From the NCBI GenBank assembly GCA_947454155.1, contig CANGIT010000009.1, positions 62,001 through 126,000 of the forward strand: a stretch of DNA of 64,000 bases, in the 5' to 3' direction. A program made the position numbers and the translations under genes. The stretch is from Chitinophagaceae bacterium (GTDB lineage: Bacteria; Bacteroidota; Bacteroidia; Chitinophagales; Chitinophagaceae). Below are positions 44,701 to 53,730 of this stretch, in pieces. How positions within the stretch are numbered: the stretch's first letter is position 1; every line of letters begins with the position of its first letter. The notes under the pieces were generated by a model. That model made no database searches. It worked only from the letters and a program-made list of their open reading frames with translations, and was not told where the DNA came from.

Positions 44701-45165
44701 TTAATGATTTTCAGATTTTTCTTTTTCTTCCTCGGTCTTTCCAATAACAGTGCCTTTTAAAAACAACACCGGAAATTCCGGGTTGGCATTTGATGATATA
44801 GAAATCGACTTATGGGCTTCACCCGGCTTTCTGTCGCTGTTGAATTTCACTTTTAGAAAACCGATTTCACCTGGCTTTACAGGATGTTCCGGTTTTTCGG
44901 GCACTGTACATCCACAGCTGGCAGTGGCTTCAAAAATGATCAAGGGTTTGTTGCCTGTATTTTTGAATCGGAAATTGTATTCCACAATATCGCCTTCTTT
45001 CACCGAACCAAAATCGTATACAGAGTCAATGATCTGAACACTGGTGGTATCGGTATAAGAAGTTCGTGATAGGGCAGGGACATTGATTTTCTTGTCGTGT
45101 TTACGTACATCGCAACTGGCCAGAAAAAGCAATAGCGCCAAAGAAGGTATAATAAACTTTTTCAT
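44701..45165 (-). CDS. DUF1573 lipoprotein
   Basis: The 154-residue protein has a lipoprotein signal (PSLALLLFLASCDVRK, lipobox cysteine at about residue 18) and a DUF1573 immunoglobulin-like domain with YDFGSVKEGDIVEYNFRFKN and ASCGCTVPEKPE, a motif conserved in this ASPM/SPD-2/Hydin-like family. It is probably on the periplasmic face of a membrane. Function unknown; the nusB-DUF1573-yajC order is common in Bacteroidota. Confidence 0.88.
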   Translation of the reverse strand: MKKFIIPSLALLLFLASCDVRKHDKKINVPALSRTSYTDTTSVQIIDSVYDFGSVKEGDIVEYNFRFKNTGNKPLIIFEATASCGCTVPEKPEHPVKPGEIGFLKVKFNSDRKPGEAHKSISISSNANPEFPVLFLKGTVIGKTEEEKEKSENH

Positions 45166-45188
45166 ATTATTGAATTAAGACGTTGAAA

Positions 45189-46121
45189 TTACAAGGTGCT
45201 GTTTTTGTATGTCTTTTTGTGGATCTTTTGTTGTTGTGTCAATTCTTTATTCAGATTATCCAGCAGACCATTGATGAACTGTCCGCTTTGTGGCGTGCTG
45301 TAAGCTTTGGCGATGTCGATGTATTCGTTGATGGTCACTTTCGTGGGGATGGTTTCGAAATACAAGAATTCGCAAACACCCATTTGCAGAATGATCAAGT
45401 CGAGAGAAGCGATCCTGTCGGCATCCCAGTTTTTCAACTTGGGTTTGATGAGATCGAGCGTATGTTCTTTTTTATCCAATACTGTTTGCAGCAAACCTTT
45501 GGCATAATCCCATTTTTCGCCACTGAGAATTTCTCCAAAAACCTGAGGCTGAGGTTTGGATAGATAATTGAGCACCAAAGTTTCCATCAATTCGGCATCG
45601 TCATCCCAATTGATAAAATGTTCTTCGAGGTGAGCGATAAAATCGGCATTGGGCAGCATCAGCTCTGAAAAAACAAACTCTAGGATTTTTCGTTCCGCTT
45701 TCTTTTCGCGTGATGGCGTTTCTATATATTCTTTATAGAGAGAAGAAGCGGTGAGTTCGAGGTAAGTTTTTTTCAACAGATCCTGATCGATCAGCGCTGC
45801 CGATTTGCCATCATGAGTGGCGTTTACAAATGCAGCACTCTCAAAGGTCTTCCACAAAATCTCATTGCCGGCAATTTTGGTATTCACGTTCAAATCCTCT
45901 TGTGTTGGCAGATGCTTGCTGGAACGGTTGCGGGCATCAGTTTCGGCATAACGTGCCACTTCGGTAAGGAAATAAACCAGATAAGTGAACAGATGACGGC
46001 TTTGTTCCACCTTGGATTTGAGTATTCTTTCGGGTTCTCCGGGCTTGAGGATAGACTCCATGCTGTCCAGCGTGTAGAGCGACTGCATCACTTTTACCCT
46101 GATATTTCTTCTGCTGATCAT
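45189..46121 (-). CDS. nusB: Transcription antitermination factor NusB (extended)
   Basis: NusB binds boxA RNA with NusE for rRNA antitermination. The protein is 310 residues, about twice E. coli NusB. The N terminus ISRRNIRVKVMQSLYTLDS matches the family start, and the helical C-terminal domain has DLIILQMGVCEFLYFETIPT and VTINEYIDIAKAYSTPQSG. An additional helical segment lies between (about 60-180), as usual in Bacteroidota. A TAAATTTG promoter lies 22 bases upstream; it heads the nusB-DUF1573-yajC-coaE run. Confidence 0.92.
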   Translation of the reverse strand: MISRRNIRVKVMQSLYTLDSMESILKPGEPERILKSKVEQSRHLFTYLVYFLTEVARYAETDARNRSSKHLPTQEDLNVNTKIAGNEILWKTFESAAFVNATHDGKSAALIDQDLLKKTYLELTASSLYKEYIETPSREKKAERKILEFVFSELMLPNADFIAHLEEHFINWDDDAELMETLVLNYLSKPQPQVFGEILSGEKWDYAKGLLQTVLDKKEHTLDLIKPKLKNWDADRIASLDLIILQMGVCEFLYFETIPTKVTINEYIDIAKAYSTPQSGQFINGLLDNLNKELTQQQKIHKKTYKNSTL

Positions 46122-46142
46122 GAGGTCTTTTAATTAAGGGGG

Positions 46143-46150
46143 CAAATTTA
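46143..46150 (-). promoter_or_regulatory. -7 element for nusB
   Basis: CAAATTTA on the plus strand is TAAATTTG on the minus strand, matching TAnnTTTG, 22 bases upstream of the nusB ATG. Confidence 0.6.
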
Positions 46151-46301
46151 AGGGATTAATCATGAAGATGGGAGAACAGCACCATTTTACTTTTTTGAAA
46201 TGCCGATGTGAAAAAATGTCTTGAATTGATGTAATTGCTGTCAATCCTGTCACAACTTTATGTCAACAATTCCTTTTCGTTCGATTGGTACAATATTCGC
46301 C

Positions 46302-46309
46302 TACCTTTG
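46302..46309 (+). promoter_or_regulatory. -7 element for groES-groEL
   Basis: TACCTTTG matches TAnnTTTG, 49 bases upstream of the groES ATG. Upstream, TGTCA occurs three times within about 30 bases (about 46235-46265), which could be an operator. No CIRCE element (TTAGCACTC inverted repeat) is present. Confidence 0.55.
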
Positions 46310-46358
46310 CCTGCCCTAAAAAAGGGCATTATTCTTAAATCAAAACAAAAACATAACC

Positions 46359-46640
46359 ATGGCTAAAAAGTTAAACATTACTCCATTACACGACAGAGTG
46401 ATCGTAAAACCTGCAGCTGCCGAAGAGAAAACAGCCGGCGGTATCATTATTCCTGATACGGCAAAAGAAAAACCGCAAAGAGGTATCGTTTTGGCGGCGG
46501 GTCCCGGTAAGAAAGATGAACCTGTAACCGTTAATGCCGGAGACACCGTATTGTACGGCAAATACGCAGGAACAGAAATCAGCATCGAAGGTTCAGACTA
46601 CCTGATCATGCGTGAAAGTGATATTTTGGCGATTGTCTAA
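46359..46640 (+). CDS. groES: Co-chaperonin GroES
   Basis: The 93-residue protein matches GroES end to end: [20 protein letters not shown], the mobile loop [16 protein letters not shown] and the C-terminal [13 protein letters not shown]. It caps the GroEL ring in protein folding. It is followed by groEL after 87 bases, the conserved order. Confidence 0.97.
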   Translation: MAKKLNITPLHDRVIVKPAAAEEKTAGGIIIPDTAKEKPQRGIVLAAGPGKKDEPVTVNAGDTVLYGKYAGTEISIEGSDYLIMRESDILAIV

Positions 46641-46727
46641 TTAAATATTCGTCTGCCCCGAAGGTTCGGAGTAGAACAAATCGCTTTTTATTTAAATCAT
46701 TAATCTCTAAAAATAAAAATAAAGACC

Positions 46728-48368
46728 ATGTCTAAAATGATATACTTCGATATCGAAGCCCGTAACAGAATGAAGAAAGGTGTTGACACACTGGCCAACG
46801 CCGTTAAAGTAACATTAGGCCCCAAAGGCCGCAATGTGGTCATCGACAAAAAATTTGGTGCGCCTCAAGTAACCAAAGACGGTGTTACTGTTGCTAAAGA
46901 AATTGAATTGGAAGATCCCATTGAAAACATGGGTGCACAAATGGTGAAAGAAGTAGCTTCCAAAACCGCAGACATTGCCGGTGATGGTACCACTACTGCA
47001 ACCGTGCTGGCTCAGGCCATCATTGGCGAAGGATTGAAAATGGTGGCTGCAGGCGCAAATCCGATGGATTTGAAACGTGGCATCGACAAAGCAGTTTCAC
47101 TGATTGTAGAAAACCTCAAACAGCAGTCACAAACCGTAGGCAACGACAGCAAAAAAATTCAGCAAGTGGCCACCATTTCTGCTAACAACGACGAAACCAT
47201 CGGCAAACTGATTGCTGAAGCTTTTGCCCGTGTAGGAAAAGAAGGGGTGATTACTGTTGAAGAAGCCAAAGGAACCGACACTACAGTGGAAGTGGTGGAA
47301 GGTATGCAATTCGACCGCGGATATGTGTCTCCTTATTTCGTTACCAACAGCGAAAAAATGGAAGCTGAATTGCAGAATCCTTATATCCTGATTTACGATA
47401 AGAAAGTGTCTGCCATGAAAGACATTCTTCATATCCTGGAAAAAGTAGCACAAAGCGGACGTCCATTGCTGATCATCGCAGAAGATCTGGAAGGTGAAGC
47501 ACTGGCAACACTGGTGGTGAACAAATTACGTGGCACCATCAAAGTGGCGGCTGTAAAAGCGCCAGGCTTTGGCGACAGAAGAAAAGAAATGTTGCAAGAT
47601 ATCGCCATCCTTACTGCGGGTATCGTGGTGAGCGAAGAGCAAGGTTACAAACTCGAAAACGCCGACCTCACTTATTTGGGTCAGGCGGCTTCAGTTACCA
47701 TCGACAAAGACAACACAACGATTGTTGGCGGTAAAGGCAAGAAAGCAGATATCACAGCAAGAGTGAATCAAATTAAAGCTCAAGTAGAAAATACCACTTC
47801 TGATTACGATCGCGAAAAATTGCAAGAGCGTTTGGCCAAACTCGCCGGCGGTGTGGCCGTGCTTTACGTAGGTGCAGCAACCGAAGTGGAAATGAAAGAG
47901 AAAAAAGACAGAGTGGATGACGCACTTCATGCTACACGTGCTGCTGTTGAAGAAGGAATTGTTCCCGGTGGCGGTGTAGCTTACCTGAGAGCGCTCAGCA
48001 GCCTGGAAGCCAAAGTAAAAGGACAAATTGCCGATGAACAAACCGGTATGCAAATCGTTCGTCGTGCTTTGGAAGAACCCATGCGCACGCTGACAGCCAA
48101 CGCGGGTATCGATGGATCCATCGTAGTACAAAAAATCAAAGAAGGTAAAGGCGATTTCGGATTCAACGCCAGAACAGAAACCTACGAAAATCTTTTCAAG
48201 GCCGGTGTAATCGACCCTACCAAAGTTAGCCGTGTGGCATTGGAAAATGCCGCTTCTATCGCTGGTATGTTGCTCACTACGGAGTGTGTAATTGCCGACA
48301 AACCTAAAAAAGAAGAACCTCACATGCATGGCGGAGCGCCTGACATGGGCGGAATGGGCGGATATTAA
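46728..48368 (+). CDS. groEL: Chaperonin GroEL
   Basis: The 546-residue protein is canonical GroEL with [19 protein letters not shown], the ATP-binding [33 protein letters not shown] and the C-terminal MGGMGGY tail. It forms the folding cage with GroES. Only this copy is in the window. A strong intrinsic terminator follows 20 bases after the stop. Confidence 0.98.
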   Translation: MSKMIYFDIEARNRMKKGVDTLANAVKVTLGPKGRNVVIDKKFGAPQVTKDGVTVAKEIELEDPIENMGAQMVKEVASKTADIAGDGTTTATVLAQAIIGEGLKMVAAGANPMDLKRGIDKAVSLIVENLKQQSQTVGNDSKKIQQVATISANNDETIGKLIAEAFARVGKEGVITVEEAKGTDTTVEVVEGMQFDRGYVSPYFVTNSEKMEAELQNPYILIYDKKVSAMKDILHILEKVAQSGRPLLIIAEDLEGEALATLVVNKLRGTIKVAAVKAPGFGDRRKEMLQDIAILTAGIVVSEEQGYKLENADLTYLGQAASVTIDKDNTTIVGGKGKKADITARVNQIKAQVENTTSDYDREKLQERLAKLAGGVAVLYVGAATEVEMKEKKDRVDDALHATRAAVEEGIVPGGGVAYLRALSSLEAKVKGQIADEQTGMQIVRRALEEPMRTLTANAGIDGSIVVQKIKEGKGDFGFNARTETYENLFKAGVIDPTKVSRVALENAASIAGMLLTTECVIADKPKKEEPHMHGGAPDMGGMGGY

Positions 48369-48387
48369 TCTCCACTAAAATAACATC

Positions 48388-48427
48388 AGCGGTCATCTCA
48401 TTCACTGGAGATGGCCGCTTTTTTTTG
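48388..48427 (+). terminator. Intrinsic terminator of groES-groEL
   Basis: AGCGGTCATCTC (48388-48399) pairs with GAGATGGCCGCT (48408-48419), followed by eight T residues or more. Confidence 0.92.
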
Positions 48428-48431
48428 ACAT

Positions 48432-48478
48432 AAAAAACCCTTCTGATTAATGATGATTGACATCAATCAACAGAAGGG
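48432..48478 (-). terminator. Intrinsic terminator of the minus-strand HU-like gene
   Basis: CCCTTCTG (48438-48445) pairs with CAGAAGGG (48471-48478), with further pairing of TGATGATTGA-like sequence inside; on the minus strand a T-run follows at 48432-48437. Confidence 0.82.
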
Positions 48479-48491
48479 AAATTAGAACAAA

Positions 48492-49400
48492 CTATTTTCT
48501 GATTTCTACAAATGGCTGCTTGCCAAAAATCAATTTCAGGGAGTCTCTAACTTTTGCCGAATCCAGTAAAGAAGCCTTAATGGGCATGGCAATCTTGTAA
48601 ATCAAGGAATCGGCCGTATACAAAATCAATCCCTTACCCGAAGGTGTAGCCGACAAATTGGCCAGCCATTTTTGGGCAATGGCCTTATCATTGTAAACCC
48701 TGATTACCACATTGAACAAAGAGTCGGGCTTTGCCTGAATTGTACTGTCTTGCAAATGCGAGGTATCTGCAGTACGGAGCGTATCTGTGGCCTTAGGTAC
48801 AGGAACAGATGCTACAGGCACCAATGTATCTTCATTGGCATCAACTTGGCTATCCTTATCTGACTCCGAATTGAATTTCAAGAAAACAACAGCCAAAATG
48901 ACGATGAATAAAACTATCAGACTAACGGGGAGCCATAGCTTCTTTTTTTCGGGCGTTTTTTTCTGCGATGAGAAATCTATTTCCGCCTCCGACTTTTCTT
49001 TTTCCACAATGATGGTTTCCGTTGATTCAATTTTGGAAGGCTGGGTTTGTCCTTGTGAAAACTCATATTGATGGAGCTGGTTCTTCAGCAACACGCCGAG
49101 GTCTTTGATGACAAAAGGCTTTCCGATATTGAGAAACTGCTTGCCCAGCATGGTGTAAGATTCAAGATCGGAAGTGGCCAATGGCTTTATTTTTCTTGTT
49201 TTTTCAACGATGAAATTGACCAATCCTTCATCTGCCGGTGCCTTCAAATCAAAATGAAAACTGACCGCATTCTCAGGCATCACCCATTTGTCATCTTCCC
49301 CCATCACTACACCATCAGACAGATAAAAAGTGCCAATCTCCTGTAAACTGACTTTTTTATTGAGGAATAAATACTGCGCAATCAGGTGTTCGACTTTCAT
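48492..49400 (-). CDS. HU-CCDC81-like/SPOR-like membrane protein
   Basis: The 302-residue protein has an N-terminal region resembling the HU-CCDC81 domains of Bacteroidota (VEHLIAQYLFLNKKVSLQEI, then GTFYLSDGV and IGKPFVIKDLGVL), one membrane helix (LWLPVSLIVLFIVILAVVFL, about 153-172), and a C-terminal region (VVIRVYNDKAIAQKWLANLS onward) that may be a divergent SPOR-like peptidoglycan-binding domain. This layout suggests an envelope protein at the division site. Assignment is by general pattern only. Confidence 0.65.
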   Translation of the reverse strand: MKVEHLIAQYLFLNKKVSLQEIGTFYLSDGVVMGEDDKWVMPENAVSFHFDLKAPADEGLVNFIVEKTRKIKPLATSDLESYTMLGKQFLNIGKPFVIKDLGVLLKNQLHQYEFSQGQTQPSKIESTETIIVEKEKSEAEIDFSSQKKTPEKKKLWLPVSLIVLFIVILAVVFLKFNSESDKDSQVDANEDTLVPVASVPVPKATDTLRTADTSHLQDSTIQAKPDSLFNVVIRVYNDKAIAQKWLANLSATPSGKGLILYTADSLIYKIAMPIKASLLDSAKVRDSLKLIFGKQPFVEIRK

Positions 49401-49560
49401 GTAAAATTGTGTTTAAATAATTCAAGCTATCAGTATACAATTACTTTGATTTTGTATGATTCATTCAACCCCAAAAAAGATAGACGAATAAATAGAAAAG
49501 AATGATTAAGCTTTCCTGCAATATATTCATTAATCAGATAAGTTATATCGCCTTTTGATA

Positions 49561-49568
49561 TATTTTTG
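49561..49568 (+). promoter_or_regulatory. -7 element very close to a start codon
   Basis: TATTTTTG matches TAnnTTTG but ends only 4 bases before the ATG at 49573, so the transcript would be leaderless or nearly so. Confidence 0.45.
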
Positions 49569-49572
49569 CAAC

Positions 49573-49908
49573 ATGCTCACTGAAAAAGAAAGGGAATTTA
49601 TGGCTTACTGGGATTCTGTTCGATTAACCTATAGTCGTTTCAGCAGCAAGTTGATGAGAGGACTTCCTATGGCCATTGTTTTTACCTTACCTATTCTGAT
49701 TTCAATTGTGGGCGTGGAGCTTTTTTCGCCGGATTGGTTTACTAAAATTTCAAACAAAGCCATGAGTTCCACTTGGCCTATTTTGATCAGCCTCATCATC
49801 ATCATTTTTTTTTTCGCAGTAGCCCGCATGCATTTCAAATGGGAAATGAATGAGCAGGCCTATCAAGAACTCAAAAAAAAATCATCTTCTACTGAATCAA
49901 AAATCTAA
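49573..49908 (+). CDS. Small two-helix membrane protein, unknown function
   Basis: From the ATG at 49573 the protein is 111 residues: a short N-terminal helix (MLTEKEREFMAYWDSVRLTY), two membrane segments (about 33-53 and 69-90) and a basic C-terminal tail. The longest frame starts at TTG 49555 but passes through a TAnnTTTG promoter, so I prefer 49573. No known motif. The FKBP lipoprotein gene follows after 15 bases and is probably in the same operon. Confidence 0.65.
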   Translation: MLTEKEREFMAYWDSVRLTYSRFSSKLMRGLPMAIVFTLPILISIVGVELFSPDWFTKISNKAMSSTWPILISLIIIIFFFAVARMHFKWEMNEQAYQELKKKSSSTESKI

Positions 49909-49923
49909 AATCAATACACTATC

Positions 49924-50439
49924 ATGACAAGAAATTTGCGTTTACTGTTTTTACTCGTTGCCGTTGTTTTATCTGCTGTATCCTGCATCAAAGGAACCAA
50001 TAACTGCACCATTGCCGAATCAGCCAAAGTGGCTACAGCCGCAGAAACCAGCTTCTTCCAAAATTATTTCTCCACCATTGGCGACTCTAGTTTTACGCAA
50101 CATCCTTGTGGTGTTTACTATAAAATCACCAACCCCGGAACGGGCTACAATCCCAATCTTTGCAGTACCGTGCTGGTCAAATACAATGCTTACAGGGTAG
50201 GGTACACCACCACCTTCGACAGTAACCAATCTGCATCTGGCGTTCCATTTACTTTAGGCTCCTTGATTGTAGGCGTGCAAAAAATTCTCCCATTGGTCAA
50301 AGCCGGTGGATCTGTTACCATGTACATTCCACCTTCTTTGGGCTATGGCAGTCAGGATATCAGAGACCCCAATGGCAATACCATCCTGCCAGCCAATTCA
50401 TATCTTAAATTCGATTTCGATCTGCTTTCTGTACAATAA
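49924..50439 (+). CDS. FKBP-type peptidyl-prolyl isomerase lipoprotein
   Basis: The 171-residue protein has a lipoprotein signal (VAVVLSAVSCIKG) and an FKBP domain from about residue 55: YYKITNPGTGYNPN, VKYNAYRVGYTTTFDSN and GGSVTMYIPPSLGYGSQDIR, close to the FKBP consensus GGxxxxxIPxxLAYG. It would catalyse proline isomerisation of exported proteins. The domain is slightly divergent, so activity is likely but not certain. Confidence 0.87.
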   Translation: MTRNLRLLFLLVAVVLSAVSCIKGTNNCTIAESAKVATAAETSFFQNYFSTIGDSSFTQHPCGVYYKITNPGTGYNPNLCSTVLVKYNAYRVGYTTTFDSNQSASGVPFTLGSLIVGVQKILPLVKAGGSVTMYIPPSLGYGSQDIRDPNGNTILPANSYLKFDFDLLSVQ

Positions 50440-50466
50440 TTCAATTCATCATTCAAACTTATCATC

Positions 50467-51894
50467 GTGCCCCACGAAGCCATATCCGTTTTCGACATGT
50501 TCAAGATAGGCGTGGGCCCCAGCAGCAGTCACACCTTAGGTCCGTGGCGTGCAGCACAAGCTTTCGTGCAGTCACTGAAGGATGAAAATCAGTTGGCATC
50601 GGTAAGGTCTCTAGAAATATTACTATACGGATCTCTAGCCAAAACTGGCTTAGGCCATGGCACCGACATTGCGGTGCAACTAGGTCTTTGTGGTGAAGAT
50701 CCGGTGACTTTTGATGTGGAGGGAATAGATGATAAGATTTCCTGGATAGGCATTTCCAAAAAAATAATGCTGGATGGCGACTATGCCGTACCGTTTGATC
50801 CGGTTTTTCAGATCAAATTCTTATTTCAGGAGTCACTGGCTTTCCATCCCAATGGGATGTCTTTTGTCGCAAGGCTTGAGGATGACAGCGACTTCATTGA
50901 AACTTACTTCTCCATTGGCGGTGGTTTTATTGTAAAAGAAAATGACAACCAGCATAAGACATCCGCCGTTGAACTTCCTTTTCCCATCAATACTGCCGAC
51001 GACCTATTGCATTGGTGCAGAAAAACCGGCATGTCAATTCATGAAGTTGTAGCCGAAAATGAAAACGTCTGGAGGAGTGAAGAAGTTACGAGAAAAGGTG
51101 TGATGGACATCTGGAAAGTGATGAAAGCGTGTATGTACAAAGGATGCCATACCAAAGGTAAATTGCCGGGAGGCTTAAACGTCAGCAGAAGAGCTTTTGA
51201 CCTCAACAGAAAACTGCTGGCAGGAAAACCCTACGATAATTTTGAAGAGTGGTTACAACAAATAGCTTCAGGAGGCCAGCAGTTCAATTATATACTTGAT
51301 TGGGTCAGTTGTTTTGCATTGGCCGTCAATGAAGAAAATGCCTCATTTGGCAGGGTAGTGACGGCACCTACAAATGGTGCAGCCGGTGTGATTCCTGCCG
51401 TACTGATGTATTTCGTTACTTTTTGTGATGGCAATGAAGAAAGCAAGATTCTGCAATTTTTACTTACCGCTTCCGAAATAGGCTCCATCTTCAAAAAAGG
51501 AGCCACCATATCTGCAGCCATGGGGGGGTGCCAGGCCGAAATTGGCGTCAGTAGCGCCATGGCCGCAGCAGCACTGACCGAGTCATTGGGCGGCTCTCAA
51601 CGACAAGCCTTGATGGCCGCAGAAATTGCTATGGAGCATCACCTGGGCTTAACCTGTGACCCTATTAAAGGTTTGGTACAAATTCCCTGCATCGAGCGCA
51701 ACACCATGGGCGCCATCAAAGCCATCACCGCCAGTCAGCTGGCTTTGCAAAGCACACCGGATTTTGCCAAAGTGAGTTTGGATGGCGTCATCAAAACCAT
51801 GTGGAATACCGCGTTGGACATGAACAGCAAATACAAGGAAACTTCAGATGGCGGCTTGGCCGTAAACATCCCTTTAGGACTCAGCGAGTGTTAG
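50467..51894 (+). CDS. sdaA: L-serine ammonia-lyase (single-chain, 4Fe-4S)
   Basis: The enzyme deaminates L-serine to pyruvate and ammonia using a 4Fe-4S cluster. The 475-residue chain has the N-terminal beta domain ([20 protein letters not shown]) and the catalytic alpha domain with cluster cysteines in [36 protein letters not shown]. Length matches the single-chain E. coli type. The start is GTG at 50467, preferred over the ATG at 50497 because the upstream residues (PHEAISVFD) fit the conserved N terminus. Confidence 0.95.
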   Translation: MPHEAISVFDMFKIGVGPSSSHTLGPWRAAQAFVQSLKDENQLASVRSLEILLYGSLAKTGLGHGTDIAVQLGLCGEDPVTFDVEGIDDKISWIGISKKIMLDGDYAVPFDPVFQIKFLFQESLAFHPNGMSFVARLEDDSDFIETYFSIGGGFIVKENDNQHKTSAVELPFPINTADDLLHWCRKTGMSIHEVVAENENVWRSEEVTRKGVMDIWKVMKACMYKGCHTKGKLPGGLNVSRRAFDLNRKLLAGKPYDNFEEWLQQIASGGQQFNYILDWVSCFALAVNEENASFGRVVTAPTNGAAGVIPAVLMYFVTFCDGNEESKILQFLLTASEIGSIFKKGATISAAMGGCQAEIGVSSAMAAAALTESLGGSQRQALMAAEIAMEHHLGLTCDPIKGLVQIPCIERNTMGAIKAITASQLALQSTPDFAKVSLDGVIKTMWNTALDMNSKYKETSDGGLAVNIPLGLSEC

Positions 51895-52021
51895 TGAGGT
51901 GAAAGGAAAATAGAATGTAAAATATAGAATGATTACGCAGATACTTCGGGGTAAAGTTTACACAAGTTGAACAGGATGTATAGCATCTGATAGTATGTCT
52001 TTATTATGCAATAGCCTCTTT
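51895..52021. other. Gap between convergent sdaA and smpB
   Basis: 127 bases with degenerate GAATGTAAAATATAGAATGA-type repeats near 51910-51935. No terminator stem with a T-run and no gene were found. Confidence 0.4.
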
Positions 52022-52465
52022 TTACTTTTTTATCCTCTTCAATTCCCTGTCCGATTCTCGTTCTTTAATTGTATTACGTTTATCGTACAATTTCTTTCCT
52101 TTACCCAGGCCAATTTCCATTTTTGCCAATCCTTTTTCATTAAAGAAGATACGTATCGGAATGATGCTGTAACCTTTCTCTTTGATCTTGGTTTCGAGGC
52201 GATGCAGCTCACGTTTTGTAAGTAAAAGTTTTCTTTCCTGTAAAGGCTGATGATTGGTGATGGTGCCAAATGCATATTCGGAGATGTGCAAACTTTTTAC
52301 AAACAATTCACCATCATGAAAAAAACAATAACTGTCGTTGAAACTTATTTTTCCGGCACGAAGTGATTTTACTTCGGTACCAGTTAAAACAATTCCTGCG
52401 ATATATCTGGCTTCAAAAAAATATTCAAACCCTGCTTTTCTGTTGAGAAATTCCAAAGCGCTCAT
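52022..52465 (-). CDS. smpB: SsrA-binding protein SmpB
   Basis: SmpB works with tmRNA to rescue stalled ribosomes. The 147-residue protein has the family fold with LNRKAGFEYFFEARYIAGIVLTG (landmark split here: LNRKAGFEYFF, IAGIVLTGTEVKSLRAGK), SYCFFHDGELFV and the C-terminal KGKKLYDKRNTIKERE tail. I did not find the tmRNA gene (ssrA) in the window. Its -7 promoter element lies only about 5 bases before the ATG. Confidence 0.95.
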   Translation of the reverse strand: MSALEFLNRKAGFEYFFEARYIAGIVLTGTEVKSLRAGKISFNDSYCFFHDGELFVKSLHISEYAFGTITNHQPLQERKLLLTKRELHRLETKIKEKGYSIIPIRIFFNEKGLAKMEIGLGKGKKLYDKRNTIKERESDRELKRIKK

Positions 52466-52470
52466 GTGGG

Positions 52471-52478
52471 CAAAGATA
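52471..52478 (-). promoter_or_regulatory. -7 element for smpB, near-leaderless
   Basis: CAAAGATA on the plus strand is TATCTTTG on the minus strand, matching TAnnTTTG; it ends 5 bases before the smpB ATG. Confidence 0.55.
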
Positions 52479-52534
52479 AAAAATGAAAAAGAAGAAGAAG
52501 AAGAAATTAGAATGGTAGTTGTTATAAAAAATAA

Positions 52535-52556
52535 AACCAGGGTAGAAACCCCGGTT
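52535..52556. terminator. Hairpin with T-runs on both sides
   Basis: AACC-A-GGGT and ACCC-C-GGTT form an 8-bp stem with one A-C mismatch and an AGAA loop. T-runs follow on both strands (CGTTTTTAA on plus; TTTTATTTTTT on minus), so it may be a bidirectional terminator. It lies upstream of smpB and would insulate it from accD. Confidence 0.55.
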
Positions 52557-52735
52557 CGTTTTTAATCCGTACCCTATGAAAACTGTCGTAAAACTAAAGG
52601 GATTTTTCCAAATTCGAACAAAACAGTTAAAATATTTTTAAAAAAAATGAGAAATATCAACGTCAAGAGAAACTACTGTCATCAGAAAATTGATTAAATC
52701 TTCAGAAATGATTCACAAAAAAAGCTTAAACAATT

Positions 52736-52763
52736 AAAAATCCTCTGTAAAAGAGGATTTTTA
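52736..52763 (-). terminator. Intrinsic terminator of accD
   Basis: AAAAATCCTC and GAGGATTTTT form a perfect 10-bp stem around a 7-base loop, 22 bases after the accD stop on the minus strand. Confidence 0.9.
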
Positions 52764-52784
52764 AAGGAAAATAATAAATTTTTA

Positions 52785-53720
52785 TTACGACTTAAAAATA
52801 ACCAGTAAGTCGCCAATTTTTTGCTTCAATTCCTTTCTGTGTACGATAAAATCGAGAAATCCATGCTCAAGCAAGAATTCGCTGCGTTGGAAACCAGGCG
52901 GCAAATCTCTTTTGATGGTTTCTTTAATGACCCTTGGTCCGGCAAAACCGATCAAGGCATCTGGTTCTCCACAAATGATATCGCCGAGCATGGCAAAAGA
53001 AGCTGTTGTTCCGCCGAAGGTTGGGTCTGTACACAATGAAATATATGGAATCCCGGCATCGCTTAACTGTGTCAGCTTTCCGGAAGTCTTAGCCAGCTGC
53101 ATCAATGAAAATGCGCTTTCCATCATACGGGCGCCGCCACTTTTGTTGATGATCATGAACGGAACTTTGTGGGCGATGCAGTAATCGCAGGCCCTGGAAA
53201 TCTTTTCGCCCATCACGCTACCCAAACTGCCTCCAATAAACTCAAAATCCATACAAGCTACCACCAGATTATTTCCCTTCACTTTTCCATGCCCCACGGT
53301 GATGGAATCGTGGATGTCGGTTTTGGCGTATGTTTCCTCCAGTCTTTTATTGTAAGGTTTTAAATCCACAAAACCGAGTAAATCCTTAGACACCACATTG
53401 GCAAAAAGCTCGGTGTATTCATTATTATCGAAAAGAATTTCAAAATACTCTTCGCTGCCTATTCTATGATGATGACCACATTGGGGGCAAACGAATTTAT
53501 TCTCTCTCAAATCGGTGACAGTGCAGATATAAATACAGGAAGGACATTTGGCCCACAAACCCTCAGGCGCATCTTTCTTATCTTTTGTAGAAGTAAGAAT
53601 ACCTTTTTTCATCCGTTTGTACCAACTGCTTTTTTCCGCTTCTATGGAAGTATCTTCCCCCGACAGTTCATAGTCGAATTCTTCTATTTTCAGCGTTATT
53701 GGTGTTTTATTAGAATCCAT
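52785..53720 (-). CDS. accD: Acetyl-CoA carboxylase carboxyltransferase subunit beta
   Basis: AccD with AccA transfers carboxyl from biotin to acetyl-CoA in fatty acid synthesis. It has the N-terminal zinc ribbon ([10 protein letters not shown] and [13 protein letters not shown]) and the crotonase-fold body ([51 protein letters not shown]). I start at 53720 ([10 protein letters not shown]), giving 311 residues with a Bacteroidota-type N-terminal extension. The longer ORF start at 53765 would overlap the upstream aldolase gene. It follows that gene after 10 bases and is probably in its operon. Confidence 0.93.
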   Translation of the reverse strand: MDSNKTPITLKIEEFDYELSGEDTSIEAEKSSWYKRMKKGILTSTKDKKDAPEGLWAKCPSCIYICTVTDLRENKFVCPQCGHHHRIGSEEYFEILFDNNEYTELFANVVSKDLLGFVDLKPYNKRLEETYAKTDIHDSITVGHGKVKGNNLVVACMDFEFIGGSLGSVMGEKISRACDYCIAHKVPFMIINKSGGARMMESAFSLMQLAKTSGKLTQLSDAGIPYISLCTDPTFGGTTASFAMLGDIICGEPDALIGFAGPRVIKETIKRDLPPGFQRSEFLLEHGFLDFIVHRKELKQKIGDLLVIFKS

Positions 53721-53730
53721 AAGAGACAAA

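Larger units (their letters stand above)
52479..52784. other. 306-base gap between smpB and accD
   Basis: No protein gene is seen. It contains a GA-rich stretch (GAAGAAGAAGAAG-like at about 52488-52505), a hairpin at 52535-52556 and the accD terminator at 52736-52763. The 180 bases between the two hairpins could hold a small RNA, but no TAnnTTTG element was found within them. Confidence 0.5.

Noticed and set aside
46150-46358. CIRCE (HrcA) operator before groES
   Set aside because: No TTAGCACTC/GAGTGCTAA inverted repeat was found.
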